From JAFGFY01 sp964520425 (GTDB lineage: Bacteria; Desulfobacterota; DSM-4660; Desulfatiglandales; HGW-15): a stretch of 64,000 nt of DNA. The position numbers and the translations under genes are program-made. Shown piece after piece: positions 53,664 through 62,265 of the stretch. The stretch's first letter is position 1. The number at the start of each line of letters is the position of its first letter. Location of the stretch: assembly GCA_964520425.1 (NCBI GenBank), contig CAZFMX010000004.1, positions 7,897-71,896 of the forward strand, given 5' to 3'. The notes under the pieces are model-generated. The model was not told where the DNA came from, did no database searches, and saw only the letters and a program-made list of their open reading frames with translations.

Positions 53664-54419
53664 ATGAATAAAACACCGTTTCTGAATACTCAAATCAATA
53701 TTCTTAACACATCTGAAGCTTTATCCATATGCAATGGGTTTTTTGATTCTAATGAAAAGCATACGATTTATTTTCTCAACGCCCACTGTTTCAATGTGGC
53801 GCAAAAGGACGATCAATATCTTGCATCACTCAATAATGCGGGAATAGTATTGAATGATGGAATAGGCGTACACATGGCTTCCAAGTTATTGGGTATTAAA
53901 CTAAAAGAAAATATGAACGGTTCAGATTTCATTCCGAAACTTATTAGACATGCGTACTCTCGCGGCAAAAAGGTTTTTCTTTTAGGCGCTGGAGTTGGGG
54001 TTGCTGAACGGGCAAAGAAGAATTTTGAAAGAAAGCTTGGCGATCATTGCATTTCCGGAGTGAACCACGGCTATATCTTTGATGAAAATGATAATAAAGA
54101 GGTTCTTGATAGAATAAATGCTTCCGGTGCAGAATTGCTTGTTGTCGGCATGGGTGTCCCTCTTCAGGAGAAATGGATAGAGAGTAACTTAAACTTATTA
54201 AAGAATATAAAAATCGCTGTCGCCGGAGGTGCGATTATCGATTTTCTTGCTGGAAAAGTGAAACGTGCGCCTCCATTGGTTCAGAAACTCGGGATTGAAT
54301 GGCTATTTCGATTTATCCAAGAGCCCAAACGGTTGTTTCAAAGGTATTTCATCGGGAACATTGTTTTCTTTCTTTATTTACTTCGAATGCGCAGAAGACT
54401 TAAACCTAATAGCGCCTAA
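53664..54419 (+). CDS. WecG/TagA/CpsF-family glycosyltransferase
   Basis: The 251-residue protein has the family motifs YFLNAHCFNVAQKD, LNDGIGVHMASKLLG, NGSDFIPKL, LLGAGVGVAERAKKNF, VVGMGVPLQEKWI and RAPPLVQKLGIEWLFRFIQEP. The family adds N-acetylmannosamine(uronate) or similar from a UDP donor to a lipid-linked N-acetylglucosamine. This fits the UDP-GlcNAc 2-epimerase encoded 300 bp downstream, which provides UDP-ManNAc. It is peripheral on the inner membrane. Confidence 0.93.
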   Translation: MNKTPFLNTQINILNTSEALSICNGFFDSNEKHTIYFLNAHCFNVAQKDDQYLASLNNAGIVLNDGIGVHMASKLLGIKLKENMNGSDFIPKLIRHAYSRGKKVFLLGAGVGVAERAKKNFERKLGDHCISGVNHGYIFDENDNKEVLDRINASGAELLVVGMGVPLQEKWIESNLNLLKNIKIAVAGGAIIDFLAGKVKRAPPLVQKLGIEWLFRFIQEPKRLFQRYFIGNIVFFLYLLRMRRRLKPNSA

Positions 54420-54723
54420 AAGCCGCCGGTCTTTATCCGTTTTCGCAGAAGACCACGGGCTTGCCCGTGGATGAATGCTAAAACGCCCAGAATGGAGTCG
54501 AGGATTAGCTTACGCTACGGAGCGATGTCGCATGGGGGATGTGGCGGATAACCGCGGCGTTTTGTCGCGTCAAAGCCTTTGGCGAAGTCGGAAGCCGAAG
54601 GCGAAGATGGGTAACAAAATGGGACCACGGGTTTACCCGTGGGGCTCCATGATTTACACATAGGAGCTTTCTCCCTAATCAATTATCTCTACAGAATATT
54701 TTGAAACATCTAGGAATTCTATA
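54420..54723 (+). repeat. Hairpin-rich intergenic stretch (REP-like)
   Basis: Two perfect hairpins flank the central 150 bp: CCACGGGC-TT-GCCCGTGG (54453-54470) and CCACGGGT-TT-ACCCGTGG (54625-54642), which differ by a compensated C-G to T-A exchange. Inside, AAAACGCC and GGCGTTTT can pair. The arrangement resembles paired REP hairpins mobilised by RAYT-type transposases, but none is encoded here. A short open frame (54475-54663) inside is not convincing as a protein. Confidence 0.6.
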
Positions 54724-55833
54724 ATGGCAAAGATCTTCCTTATAACTGCTGCTAGACCCAACTTTATGAAAGTTGCTCCTCTTTTCCATGCGTTGAAGAA
54801 AGAGAGGTGGGCTGCTCCTCAGATCATACACACGGGACAGCATTACGATATTGGGATGTCAGATTTCTTTTTTAAGGATCTTCTTCTTCCTCACCCTCAT
54901 ATAAACTTAGGAATCGGAAGCGGCACCCATGCTGAACAGACTGGCAATGTCATGATCGCCTTTGAAAAAGTCGTCACCAAAGAACAGCCTGATCTTGTTG
55001 TTGTCGTCGGTGATGTAAATTCCACGATGGCCTGCACCATCGCTGCTGTGAAGTTGGGCTGCAAGGTCGCCCATCTAGAAGCAGGGCTTCGTTCTTTTGA
55101 TCGGAACATGCCGGAAGAAATCAATCGCGTTGTTACGGACGCTCTTTCAGACATCCTATGGACGCCTTCGCCAGATGCAGATCAAAACCTGCTTAATGAA
55201 GGAATTAAACCGGAAAAAATCAAGAGGGTCGGGAATATCATGATTGACTCTCTTGAACTTCTTAGAAAAGAGATCGAAAAGGAAAACATGATGAAAGAAT
55301 TGCGGCTTGATGCTGGAAATTATGCCGTCGCGACCCTTCACAGGCCGGTTAATGTTGATACACAGGACAATTTGAAGAATATCTGTGATGTACTGGAATA
55401 CATCGCAAGTAAATGTAAAGTCGTTTTCCCTGTTCATCCCCGTACTAAAAAAAACCTGGAAGCCTTTGGGCTGTATTCAAGGCTTGATATGAATGAACAC
55501 TTGATTATGATTGCACCGTTAAGCTATGTCAAATTTATGAATCTTGTGTTTAACTCCAAATTTCTAATAACCGATTCCGGTGGAATACAGGAGGAGACGA
55601 CTTACCTTGGTATCCCGTGCCTCACACTGCGGGAAAACACTGAAAGGCCTATTACGGTCTCCATGGGAACGAACCGGTTATGCAGCATAGAAAATATCCA
55701 ATCACGTGTTGATGAGGTATTCCAGGTAAATTCCACTACAGGTTCAATCCCGGAGCTTTGGGATGGACATACCGCCGACCGTGTTGTCAAAGATATTGAT
55801 AAGCGATTCGGATATAGAAGATCCCTGCAGTAA
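54724..55833 (+). CDS. wecB: UDP-N-acetylglucosamine 2-epimerase (non-hydrolysing)
   Basis: The 369-residue protein shows the WecB pattern: ITAARPNFMKVAPL, HTGQHYDIGMSD, VVGDVNSTMACTIAA, HLEAGLRSFDRNMPEEINR and ITDSGGIQEETTYLGIPCLTLRENTERPITV. It interconverts UDP-GlcNAc and UDP-ManNAc in the cytoplasm. It should supply the WecG-type transferase. It is slightly longer at the N-terminus than a minimal epimerase fold, as normal. Confidence 0.95.
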   Translation: MAKIFLITAARPNFMKVAPLFHALKKERWAAPQIIHTGQHYDIGMSDFFFKDLLLPHPHINLGIGSGTHAEQTGNVMIAFEKVVTKEQPDLVVVVGDVNSTMACTIAAVKLGCKVAHLEAGLRSFDRNMPEEINRVVTDALSDILWTPSPDADQNLLNEGIKPEKIKRVGNIMIDSLELLRKEIEKENMMKELRLDAGNYAVATLHRPVNVDTQDNLKNICDVLEYIASKCKVVFPVHPRTKKNLEAFGLYSRLDMNEHLIMIAPLSYVKFMNLVFNSKFLITDSGGIQEETTYLGIPCLTLRENTERPITVSMGTNRLCSIENIQSRVDEVFQVNSTTGSIPELWDGHTADRVVKDIDKRFGYRRSLQ

Positions 55834-55878
55834 GCAGCAGGGAATCTCACAAAGGTAAGGAAGTTTTTATTGTAATTC

Positions 55879-55932
55879 GCTTGCCCCGTTGAATTTCTTC
55901 GAGTGCACGAAGCACTATTTAACGGGGCGAGC
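55879..55932 (+). terminator. Strong hairpin after wecB
   Basis: GCTTGCCCCGTT (55879-55890) pairs with AACGGGGCGAGC (55921-55932), with a nested hairpin CTTCG-AGTGCA-CGAAG inside. It is followed by TGTGCATTTTTATAG, a weak T-run, so it may end transcription. It could also be a REP-type hairpin. Confidence 0.4.
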
Positions 55933-56069
55933 TGTGCATTTTTATAGATTCAAAGAGACGGTATCGACAAACCTCTTTTCAAAGACCATGTCTTTTATCA
56001 CTCTCTATGACAGTGGCATAAAGAGATCTTGGTCATAATCGTTCATTAAGGATATTTCGGATTTCAAAC

Positions 56070-57371
56070 ATGATTACTTCGAACCAGAACATCATTACAT
56101 CAAAATGGCGACTTAGATTAGCTTTGTTATTGTTTGTCCTTTTTATACTGAAATCATGGATCGTTTTTTGGGCGATTCCGAAGCTCAGTGAAATACGCCC
56201 TGATTTTTATGAAGAAGACAGGTTCGTTGATGAGTATCATATCATTGCAACAAACATCCTAGAAGGGAATGGATACCGTGAATACCCAGATAGTGCTCAG
56301 ACTCTTTTTCGATTACCCGGATATGTAATGATCCTTGTAGCAGTCTTCTATGTTTTCGGGAAGAGCCTCTTTGTCATAAAACTCCTCAATATTTTTCTTT
56401 CCATTTCCACGGGTTATATCATCATTAGAATATATCAAGAAGTCACAGGGCACTCAAAAGGCGCCCTTTTTGCTGGTTTGGTTTATTTGTTTCATCCCGG
56501 CACGATTTTGTGTGAGACTCGAGCTGCGACGGAAATTGTTTTTACTTTTTTCGTTGCAATGTATATTCTGACTCTGCATCAGGCTTTAAAGACCGAAAGA
56601 CCGTCTCAGTACTTTATATCGGGTTGCGTGTTGGGGCTTTCCGCCCTTATAAGGAGCACTCCCATATTATTCCCTTTCTTTTTGTACGCTTTTCTTCTTT
56701 TTTCGAGGAAAAGCCATAGGACGATCAAGTCCATAACCGCGAATATTGGAATGATGGTATTCGCCATGTTGCTTGTCTTATCACCGTGGGCTATTCGTAA
56801 CTACATGGTCAGTGGAAAACTGATACTGACAACGTCTCAACCAGGATCAGTTGCACAAGAGACATTATATAAAATCAAAAACCTGCAGACGGGCAAGCCA
56901 TACTATGAAATCTGTTTGGAAGCTTCGGGGCAGAGGGCATTATGGGCTAAGGAACAAGGGTTCGCATTTAGAGACACTTTTCAATTATCCTTCTATTCCA
57001 GTAAAGACGAGGTTGCCTTTAGTAAATACCTTTCCAAGAGGGTCAGGAAGGAATATTTGGAACAACCCGCACTATTCATTAAATCCATTTTCTACAATTT
57101 CTTGTGGTTTTGGTTTCAGGGCAGGACGACCACTTCGACGATTATCAACGCCATCCTGACAGTTCCTTTATTGTTACTGGCCGGAGTAGGAATTCTTATA
57201 TCCTTCAAACATTCACTGAATATATCCCCCACGACTCTCTTTATTATTTATTATGTGCTTGTGCATGTTCCTTTGATGGGATACGGACGCTTCCATTTCC
57301 CGTTGATTCCTTTATTGGCTGTTTTAGTCTGTATTCCATTTTTTCACAGGGATAGAGGAGCGCATCAATAG
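56070..57371 (+). CDS. GT39/ArnT-like membrane glycosyltransferase
   Basis: The 433-residue protein has an N-terminal helix, an acidic motif in the first periplasmic loop (PDFYEEDRFVDEYHII near 45), and about ten hydrophobic helices (e.g. GFLVIKLLNIF-, LVYLFHPGTILCETRAATEI-like segments). This is the pattern of GT-C fold glycosyltransferases (GT39/DUF2029 groups), which use polyprenyl-linked donors. It could decorate the polysaccharide or a surface protein in the periplasm. No family-specific substrate is evident. Confidence 0.8.
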   Translation: MITSNQNIITSKWRLRLALLLFVLFILKSWIVFWAIPKLSEIRPDFYEEDRFVDEYHIIATNILEGNGYREYPDSAQTLFRLPGYVMILVAVFYVFGKSLFVIKLLNIFLSISTGYIIIRIYQEVTGHSKGALFAGLVYLFHPGTILCETRAATEIVFTFFVAMYILTLHQALKTERPSQYFISGCVLGLSALIRSTPILFPFFLYAFLLFSRKSHRTIKSITANIGMMVFAMLLVLSPWAIRNYMVSGKLILTTSQPGSVAQETLYKIKNLQTGKPYYEICLEASGQRALWAKEQGFAFRDTFQLSFYSSKDEVAFSKYLSKRVRKEYLEQPALFIKSIFYNFLWFWFQGRTTTSTIINAILTVPLLLLAGVGILISFKHSLNISPTTLFIIYYVLVHVPLMGYGRFHFPLIPLLAVLVCIPFFHRDRGAHQ

Positions 57372-57479
57372 TTGTGCTTCAATGGCACAGAAGTTTTCCA
57401 TACTCCGTCCTCCTTCCCGATGAAACGGGACTACGAAGGGTGGACAAACCAAGGCGGATATACTCATTGTGCATTTTCA

Positions 57480-58190
57480 ATGAAGAAGAGGTGTTTAGTG
57501 TTCATCACTAAGAAATTTGCAGAGAAATTATCAAACTACGATAGTCGAAATTCCATAGGGACAAAGCTCAGAACTAAAAGGATAGCACCTTTATTGGAAA
57601 TGATAGATGAGATTTCAGCCGAACACGACTCGGTCAATGTTATCGATATCGGCGGTACAGAAAACTATTGGAATATCGTTTCACACCAATACCTTGAAAA
57701 GAACAAGGTAGACATCACAATTGTCAATATTCCGGGGACGGGTATGCCTCCTGACTACGGGTTTTTCAGGTTTGTTGAAGCCGATGGTTGTAATCTGGCT
57801 CAAATACCGGACAAGTCCTTTCATATCGCCCATTCTAATTCTGTGTTGGAACATGTCGGCGATTGGGAACATATGGTACGATTTTCGGAAGAACTATCAA
57901 GAGTGGCCCATAAATACTTCGTTCAAACTCCGAGCTTCTGGTTTCCAATGGAGCCTCATTTTATGACGCCTTTTTTTCACTGGTTTCCGAAATCAGTAAG
58001 GATTTGGCTCGTCCTAAGATATCATTTGGGTCACCATAGAAGGGCGGATTCAATTGATCATGCAGTAAGGATGGTGGAGAGTGTCCGGTTAATCAACAAG
58101 AAGAGGTTTCAAGAGTTGTTCATGGAGGCAGACATTATGACAGAAAGGCTGTTTTTGATGCCAAAGTCATATATTGCGTTAAAAAGATAA
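57480..58190 (+). CDS. Class I SAM-dependent methyltransferase
   Basis: The 236-residue protein is read from the ATG at 57480. The frame is open back to 57372, but the region before LSNYDSRNSIGTKLRTKR looks unlike the family. It shows the SAM-binding motif VIDIGGTENYW (about residues 54-64), an acidic end of strand 2, the DKSFHIAHSNSVLEHVGDWEHM post-motif and a helical C-terminus. The target is probably a sugar hydroxyl or phospho-lipid in this locus, which is inference. Confidence 0.75.
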   Translation: MKKRCLVFITKKFAEKLSNYDSRNSIGTKLRTKRIAPLLEMIDEISAEHDSVNVIDIGGTENYWNIVSHQYLEKNKVDITIVNIPGTGMPPDYGFFRFVEADGCNLAQIPDKSFHIAHSNSVLEHVGDWEHMVRFSEELSRVAHKYFVQTPSFWFPMEPHFMTPFFHWFPKSVRIWLVLRYHLGHHRRADSIDHAVRMVESVRLINKKRFQELFMEADIMTERLFLMPKSYIALKR

Positions 58191-58202
58191 GATAGGTTTT
58201 GG

Positions 58203-59315
58203 ATGATGTACACATTTTCTTCCAAACATAATTATTCCGGTGTGGTCATATTGATTTTGTCTGCCGTAGCCTTGGTCGGGGCCCTGATCACTCTGCTCTT
58301 TTACTATCCTAAATACTTGCCAGACGGTGATTTGCTCCTCTCTTCTGATTTTGAAGGCGTCCTAAAGCAAGGTAATAAAGTATGCACGAAAGATTTCGGA
58401 TGCTGGACCTCTACGGAGGAGGGTGTAATATTAGCTGAAAAGGGGGGGGGCAAAGGAAGTACAGGTGTAAGGTTGATGCCAGTTGGGGAACAGGCATCGA
58501 GCTTGCAATGGGACCTTCCAAATCCTCGACGTTTCGATTTTCTTGAGTTAAAAGGTCGAGTTCGTGTACAAGACATCAAAACAGGTCAAGACCCCTGGAA
58601 TATTGCACGTTGCCTTTTATATTTTCAGGACCTGAGAGGAACCCGTAGATGGGATTATCCTCACTCTGCCGAGGGACTTTCAGGATCTTCACGATGGATA
58701 GAGTTTTCGAAGGTTTTTCCAGTCCCTGATTTTGCAGTGAGTGCCCACGTCCTGATTCAGAATAGCGCCAAGTCCGGAACCATGTGGATCGATGATATTT
58801 CACTCCAACCCTTACGAGTGAATCATCAATTCTTTCGCAACAGAAATATTCTATTAAGTGTCGGGGCTATACTCACTGTAGTCTTCCTCTTTACCTTGAG
58901 AATCTGGGAAGGTTTTGGTTGGGTGATTCCGGTTATCATTTTTTTGGGCGCCCTTGGGGTATTATGCCGTCAATCCTATTTTGAAGAAATCTCAAGTGTT
59001 TTGAACATCAGGGTTGAAGTACTTAAAAAGATCGGGCATTTCATTGTTTTTCTTGCGATGGGAACTTCATCATCTTTATGGCTTCAACGCCGTTCAACCA
59101 CCCGAGGCCGCATCGGCGTGTCCATTTACCATGCCATGAGCCTATTTGCGGTAATAGCCCTGTTTGCGGCAGTCACTGAATTCTTGCAGTTGCTTACGCT
59201 TGACCGAACACCACGGCTTATCGACTATCTAATTGATCTATCCGGAAGTCTTCTGGGTGTATTGCTCGGCTTCACTATAACAAGGGCATGTAAAACCGGA
59301 CTTTCAAAATCCTAA
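58203..59315 (+). CDS. VanZ-like membrane protein with periplasmic domain
   Basis: The 370-residue protein has an N-terminal helix (VVILILSAVALVGALITLLFY), an extracytoplasmic beta-rich region of about 190 residues like a carbohydrate-binding or jelly-roll domain (FDFLELKGRVRV, WIEFSKVFPVP, GTMWIDDISLQPL), and a C-terminal VanZ-type block of four or five helices (KIGHFIVFLAMGTSSSLW, VTEFLQLLTLDRTPRLIDYLIDLSGSLLGVLLGF). VanZ proteins occur in exosortase-type EPS loci. It is the last gene of the plus-strand series. A run of eight G bases lies at 58442-58449. Confidence 0.85.
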   Translation: MMYTFSSKHNYSGVVILILSAVALVGALITLLFYYPKYLPDGDLLLSSDFEGVLKQGNKVCTKDFGCWTSTEEGVILAEKGGGKGSTGVRLMPVGEQASSLQWDLPNPRRFDFLELKGRVRVQDIKTGQDPWNIARCLLYFQDLRGTRRWDYPHSAEGLSGSSRWIEFSKVFPVPDFAVSAHVLIQNSAKSGTMWIDDISLQPLRVNHQFFRNRNILLSVGAILTVVFLFTLRIWEGFGWVIPVIIFLGALGVLCRQSYFEEISSVLNIRVEVLKKIGHFIVFLAMGTSSSLWLQRRSTTRGRIGVSIYHAMSLFAVIALFAAVTEFLQLLTLDRTPRLIDYLIDLSGSLLGVLLGFTITRACKTGLSKS

Positions 59316-59428
59316 GTCGGCGACAATACGACGAAGGGGCGCCCCCCTCCCAGTAAATCTGTCATTAAAACCAATGGTAAATGAAGAGGTGAATCCGGTA
59401 TATGTTTTGCTATTAGTTGTGATCTAAA

Positions 59429-59449
59429 TCCACCGCCTCTGGCGGTGGA
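59429..59449. repeat. REP-like hairpin
   Basis: TCCACCGCC-TCT-GGCGGTGGA is a perfect 9-bp stem. It resembles the CCAC...GTGG hairpins at 54453 and 54625. Confidence 0.5.
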
Positions 59450-59509
59450 CCCGGAAAGGTTCTACCGTTCCGGCGAGAAACGAATGGTTTCTTAGTACAA
59501 GGAGATAAG

Positions 59510-59707
59510 CTCAAAGGGCAGAGGCTTTTCTTCCGTTCCGAGGCTCCCGGTCTGGTCTTTTCAATGACTTATCTGCGAGGGAAACTTGCCCCCTCCGCTG
59601 TTCTTCCCGTCTCTTTGAGACGGGAAGCCAGGGCTTCCCCCACAGATAAGTCACGAAAAGAAGGCGTCCTCCCGCCAGTCACAACAGAAAAGCCTCTATC
59701 CTTTGAG
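59510..59707. repeat. Palindromic intergenic element, family 1, copy 3
   Basis: Outer arms CTCAAAGGGCAGAGGCTTTT (59510-59529) and AAAAGCCTCTATCCTTTGAG (59688-59707) pair with two mismatches. Inner arms GACTTATCTG and CAGATAAGTC pair exactly, and the central CCCGTCTCTTTGAGACGGG hairpin is perfect. Unpaired cores match copy 2 almost entirely. Like copy 2, it sits between convergent genes. Confidence 0.82.
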
Positions 59708-59760
59708 CCCCCTTCGAGGGGGCTGCTTGAGGCTTTCCGCTATGCGGAAAGAGTACTCAC

Positions 59761-60792
59761 TCAAGCCCTCCTATCCCCGCTGAGGAATACCTCCGCCGTT
59801 TCCACGTCTTCTTTGCTTCCAATATATAACGGGACCCTTTGGTGTAAATCCGTAGGCTGAATCTCGAGAATAGGACCTTTCCCATCGCTGGCATAACCAC
59901 CTGCCTCCCTCACGACCATGGCAAGAGGATTGGCTTCAACCATCAGTCTCAGCTTTCCTGTGGGTTTATTCGGGTCTTTAAGATCCGCGGGATACATGAA
60001 AATGCCTCCTTTAAGGAGGTTTCGATGAAAGTCGGCGACCAGGCTCCCCACGTAACGGGATGTGTAGGGGCGGCCGGTTGACTTATCTTTTGCCTTGAAA
60101 TAGTCCACCAAGGTCTTTGTGTCTTCATTCCAGTACTGATAGTTCCCCTCATTTAGACTGTATATCTTCCCCTTTTCAGGGATGCGGATATTTTCATGAG
60201 AAAGGAGGAACTCTCCAACACTGGGATAGAGGGTGAAGCCATTGACTCCGTTTCCTGTCGTATATACCATAATGGTGCTTGAGCCATAAATGAAATAGCC
60301 TGCGGCTACTTGCTTGATTCCAGGCTGAAGCACATCAGTGAGAAGAAAATCAACGTCTGTTTCATCACTTATCTTCCTGTAAATTCCGAATATAGTGCCG
60401 ATGCTTACGTTCACATCAATATTGGAAGAGCCGTCCAGAGGATCAAAGAGGAGGATGTAGTTCCCCTTTGGATATTGAGACGGTATATCAATTAGTTCTG
60501 CGACTTCTTCTGAGCCCATGCAACAAAGCTGGCCGATATGCTGCATTCTCTCGATGATCACCCGGTTAGCGAACACATCCAGCTTCTGGACCCGTTCTTG
60601 CTGAACGTTTATCTCACCTGTAGAGCCAAGGATGTCCACCAGCCCTGCCTTGTTGACTTCCCGAGAGATGACTTTGGCTGCAACGATGAGTTCGTTGAGT
60701 AGGTAGGTAAAGGCGCCAGTGGCTTCGGGATTCTGTCGCTCCTCCATCAACAAGTGCTGAGTAATTGTAATTCCTACACCTCTTTTATCCAT
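59761..60792 (-). CDS. fbp: Fructose-1,6-bisphosphatase, class I
   Basis: The 343-residue protein starts at the ATG at 60792 because GGAGG precedes it. Family motifs are the N-terminal helices, GNYILLFDPLDGSSNIDVNVSIGTIFGIYR (metal-binding DPLDGSS) and a C-terminal GKLRLMVEANPLAMVVREAGG. It dephosphorylates fructose-1,6-bisphosphate in gluconeogenesis. Eukaryotic homologues are inhibited by fructose-2,6-bisphosphate, which makes the PFK-2/FBPase-2 gene at 21010-22224 notable. The gene points towards the polysaccharide locus and ends 54 bp from the repeat. Confidence 0.95.
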   Translation of the reverse strand: MDKRGVGITITQHLLMEERQNPEATGAFTYLLNELIVAAKVISREVNKAGLVDILGSTGEINVQQERVQKLDVFANRVIIERMQHIGQLCCMGSEEVAELIDIPSQYPKGNYILLFDPLDGSSNIDVNVSIGTIFGIYRKISDETDVDFLLTDVLQPGIKQVAAGYFIYGSSTIMVYTTGNGVNGFTLYPSVGEFLLSHENIRIPEKGKIYSLNEGNYQYWNEDTKTLVDYFKAKDKSTGRPYTSRYVGSLVADFHRNLLKGGIFMYPADLKDPNKPTGKLRLMVEANPLAMVVREAGGYASDGKGPILEIQPTDLHQRVPLYIGSKEDVETAEVFLSGDRRA

Positions 60793-60913
60793 GGTTGCCT
60801 CCTTGTGACAATTCAAACTCAAGAAAAGTGGGTTTTTGTGCATCCTATGAGCATGAAAGCAAGATGACTACAGTTATTGATTCATGAGTCTATCAATCCT
60901 TAGCTGATTCTTC

Positions 60914-62002
60914 TCATCCGGCTTCTGCCATATCCTCTTTATACTCGAGCCGATAGATTTCAGCGAGAGTGACAAAGATGGTTATAATCAGCGGGCCGTA
61001 AATAATGCCGAGGATGCCAAAGAGTTTCATCCCTCCTAGAATGCCGATGAGAACAAGTAGAGAGTTCATTTTCATGCCCTTGCCGATCATTTTGGGCTTA
61101 AAGAAGTATTCCATGATGATGCTATAGGCCGCGTTATAAGTCAGGAAGCCCAACGCAAGCCCAATATTGCCCTGTAGAAGTAATATGACGGTAACAGGAA
61201 GGTAGACGACGGTTGCACCGATAATGGGCAGAAACGCCATAAATCCGATGACGGTTCCCCAGAGAACAGGGGAGCCCAGTCCGAACAAGGAGAAGCCAAA
61301 ACCCCCCAGTATGCCCTGGATAACACCATTAAGGCCATTGCCGACAACAACGGCGCTTGCCATTTCGTGGAATTTGTCTACGATGAGGTCTTGTTGTTTC
61401 CCCGGAAATGGAAGGAGTTCGCCAATATATTCCCTAAGACGGTTGCCATCTCGAAATATGTAGTAAACAGCAAGAATCATTAAAAAGAAGTGAATGAAAA
61501 AATTGAACAGATTGGATGCCACATAGCCGAGCTGTTTAGATAAATAGAGACCCAAGTCCTTAGCCATTGAGGCAGACAATTTTTCAAGTGTTTCAATGCT
61601 GAACTCAACTCCTGCCAGCTCTCCGGTTTTTCTGACAATACGGGCCCATATGGAATCTCCCTCCAGGGCCTGGTGTATTTTCTTCAGGGAGAGGGAGTTT
61701 CTACTCGTATCGTAAAAATCGAGGGCTTCATTGGACAGAGAGCCCACAAAACCTCCTACCGGGATGACCAATACCAAAAAAACCAATAGGGTCATAAGCA
61801 GAGCAGCTGAACGCTCATCTTCTTTTAGGCGATTTTTCAGACGGGAATAAAGGGGGTAGAAGACACTTGCTATGAGGAGCGCCAGGACCATGGCAGAGAT
61901 AAAGACCCAGAAGAGCCGTAAAAGCATAATTAGAGCAGCTAGGAGGACAATTAGGAAGAGTTTTGAAACAAAGCTTTTTTCCATCTTTCCAAGCATCTCC
62001 AA
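60914..62002 (-). CDS. AI-2E family transporter (PerM/YdiK type)
   Basis: The 362-residue protein has about eight helices and the pattern of the family: an N-terminal double helix pair, a central loop (residues about 85-150), DKFHEMASAVVVGNGLNGVIQGILGGFGF near 207, SPVLWGTVIGFMAFLPIIGATVVYLP, and KPKMIGKGMKMNSLLVLIGILGGMKLFGILGIIYGPLI near the end. Members export or transport diverse small molecules or protons; the AI-2 name does not fix the substrate. It is 121 bp upstream of fbp in the same direction and could be in one transcript. Confidence 0.9.
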   Translation of the reverse strand: MEMLGKMEKSFVSKLFLIVLLAALIMLLRLFWVFISAMVLALLIASVFYPLYSRLKNRLKEDERSAALLMTLLVFLVLVIPVGGFVGSLSNEALDFYDTSRNSLSLKKIHQALEGDSIWARIVRKTGELAGVEFSIETLEKLSASMAKDLGLYLSKQLGYVASNLFNFFIHFFLMILAVYYIFRDGNRLREYIGELLPFPGKQQDLIVDKFHEMASAVVVGNGLNGVIQGILGGFGFSLFGLGSPVLWGTVIGFMAFLPIIGATVVYLPVTVILLLQGNIGLALGFLTYNAAYSIIMEYFFKPKMIGKGMKMNSLLVLIGILGGMKLFGILGIIYGPLIITIFVTLAEIYRLEYKEDMAEAG

Positions 62003-62265
62003 GGAGATACAATATAGATGAGAGTGAATGGGGAGTCAAAAAGAATCTGAGTTATTATATAATTGTTTAGGAGATATCATCGAGAAAGGCTTTTGAAAAG
62101 CTTTTTCGTGGAGAGGGGGAATGAACTATCGAAGTCGTTCTGGAACAGATCTGATTTTCGGTCAAAAAACCGAAAAATGACATTTAGTAGACATAAATGT
62201 TCGATTGGACAGGAGTGAATGAATCTAATATCGGAAAGAGGGTAGAGAGTAGAATCCAGGAGACG
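62003..62265 (-). other. Intergenic region upstream of transporter
   Basis: The stretch holds a short A/T-rich palindrome near 62088-62106 (GGCTTTTGAAAAGCTTTTT) but no clear promoter or gene. Confidence 0.3.

Larger units (their letters stand above)
59316..59760. other. Intergenic region between convergent genes, with repeats
   Basis: The region ends the polysaccharide locus. It contains the hairpin at 59429-59449 and the palindromic element at 59510-59707. No gene is supported. Confidence 0.5.
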
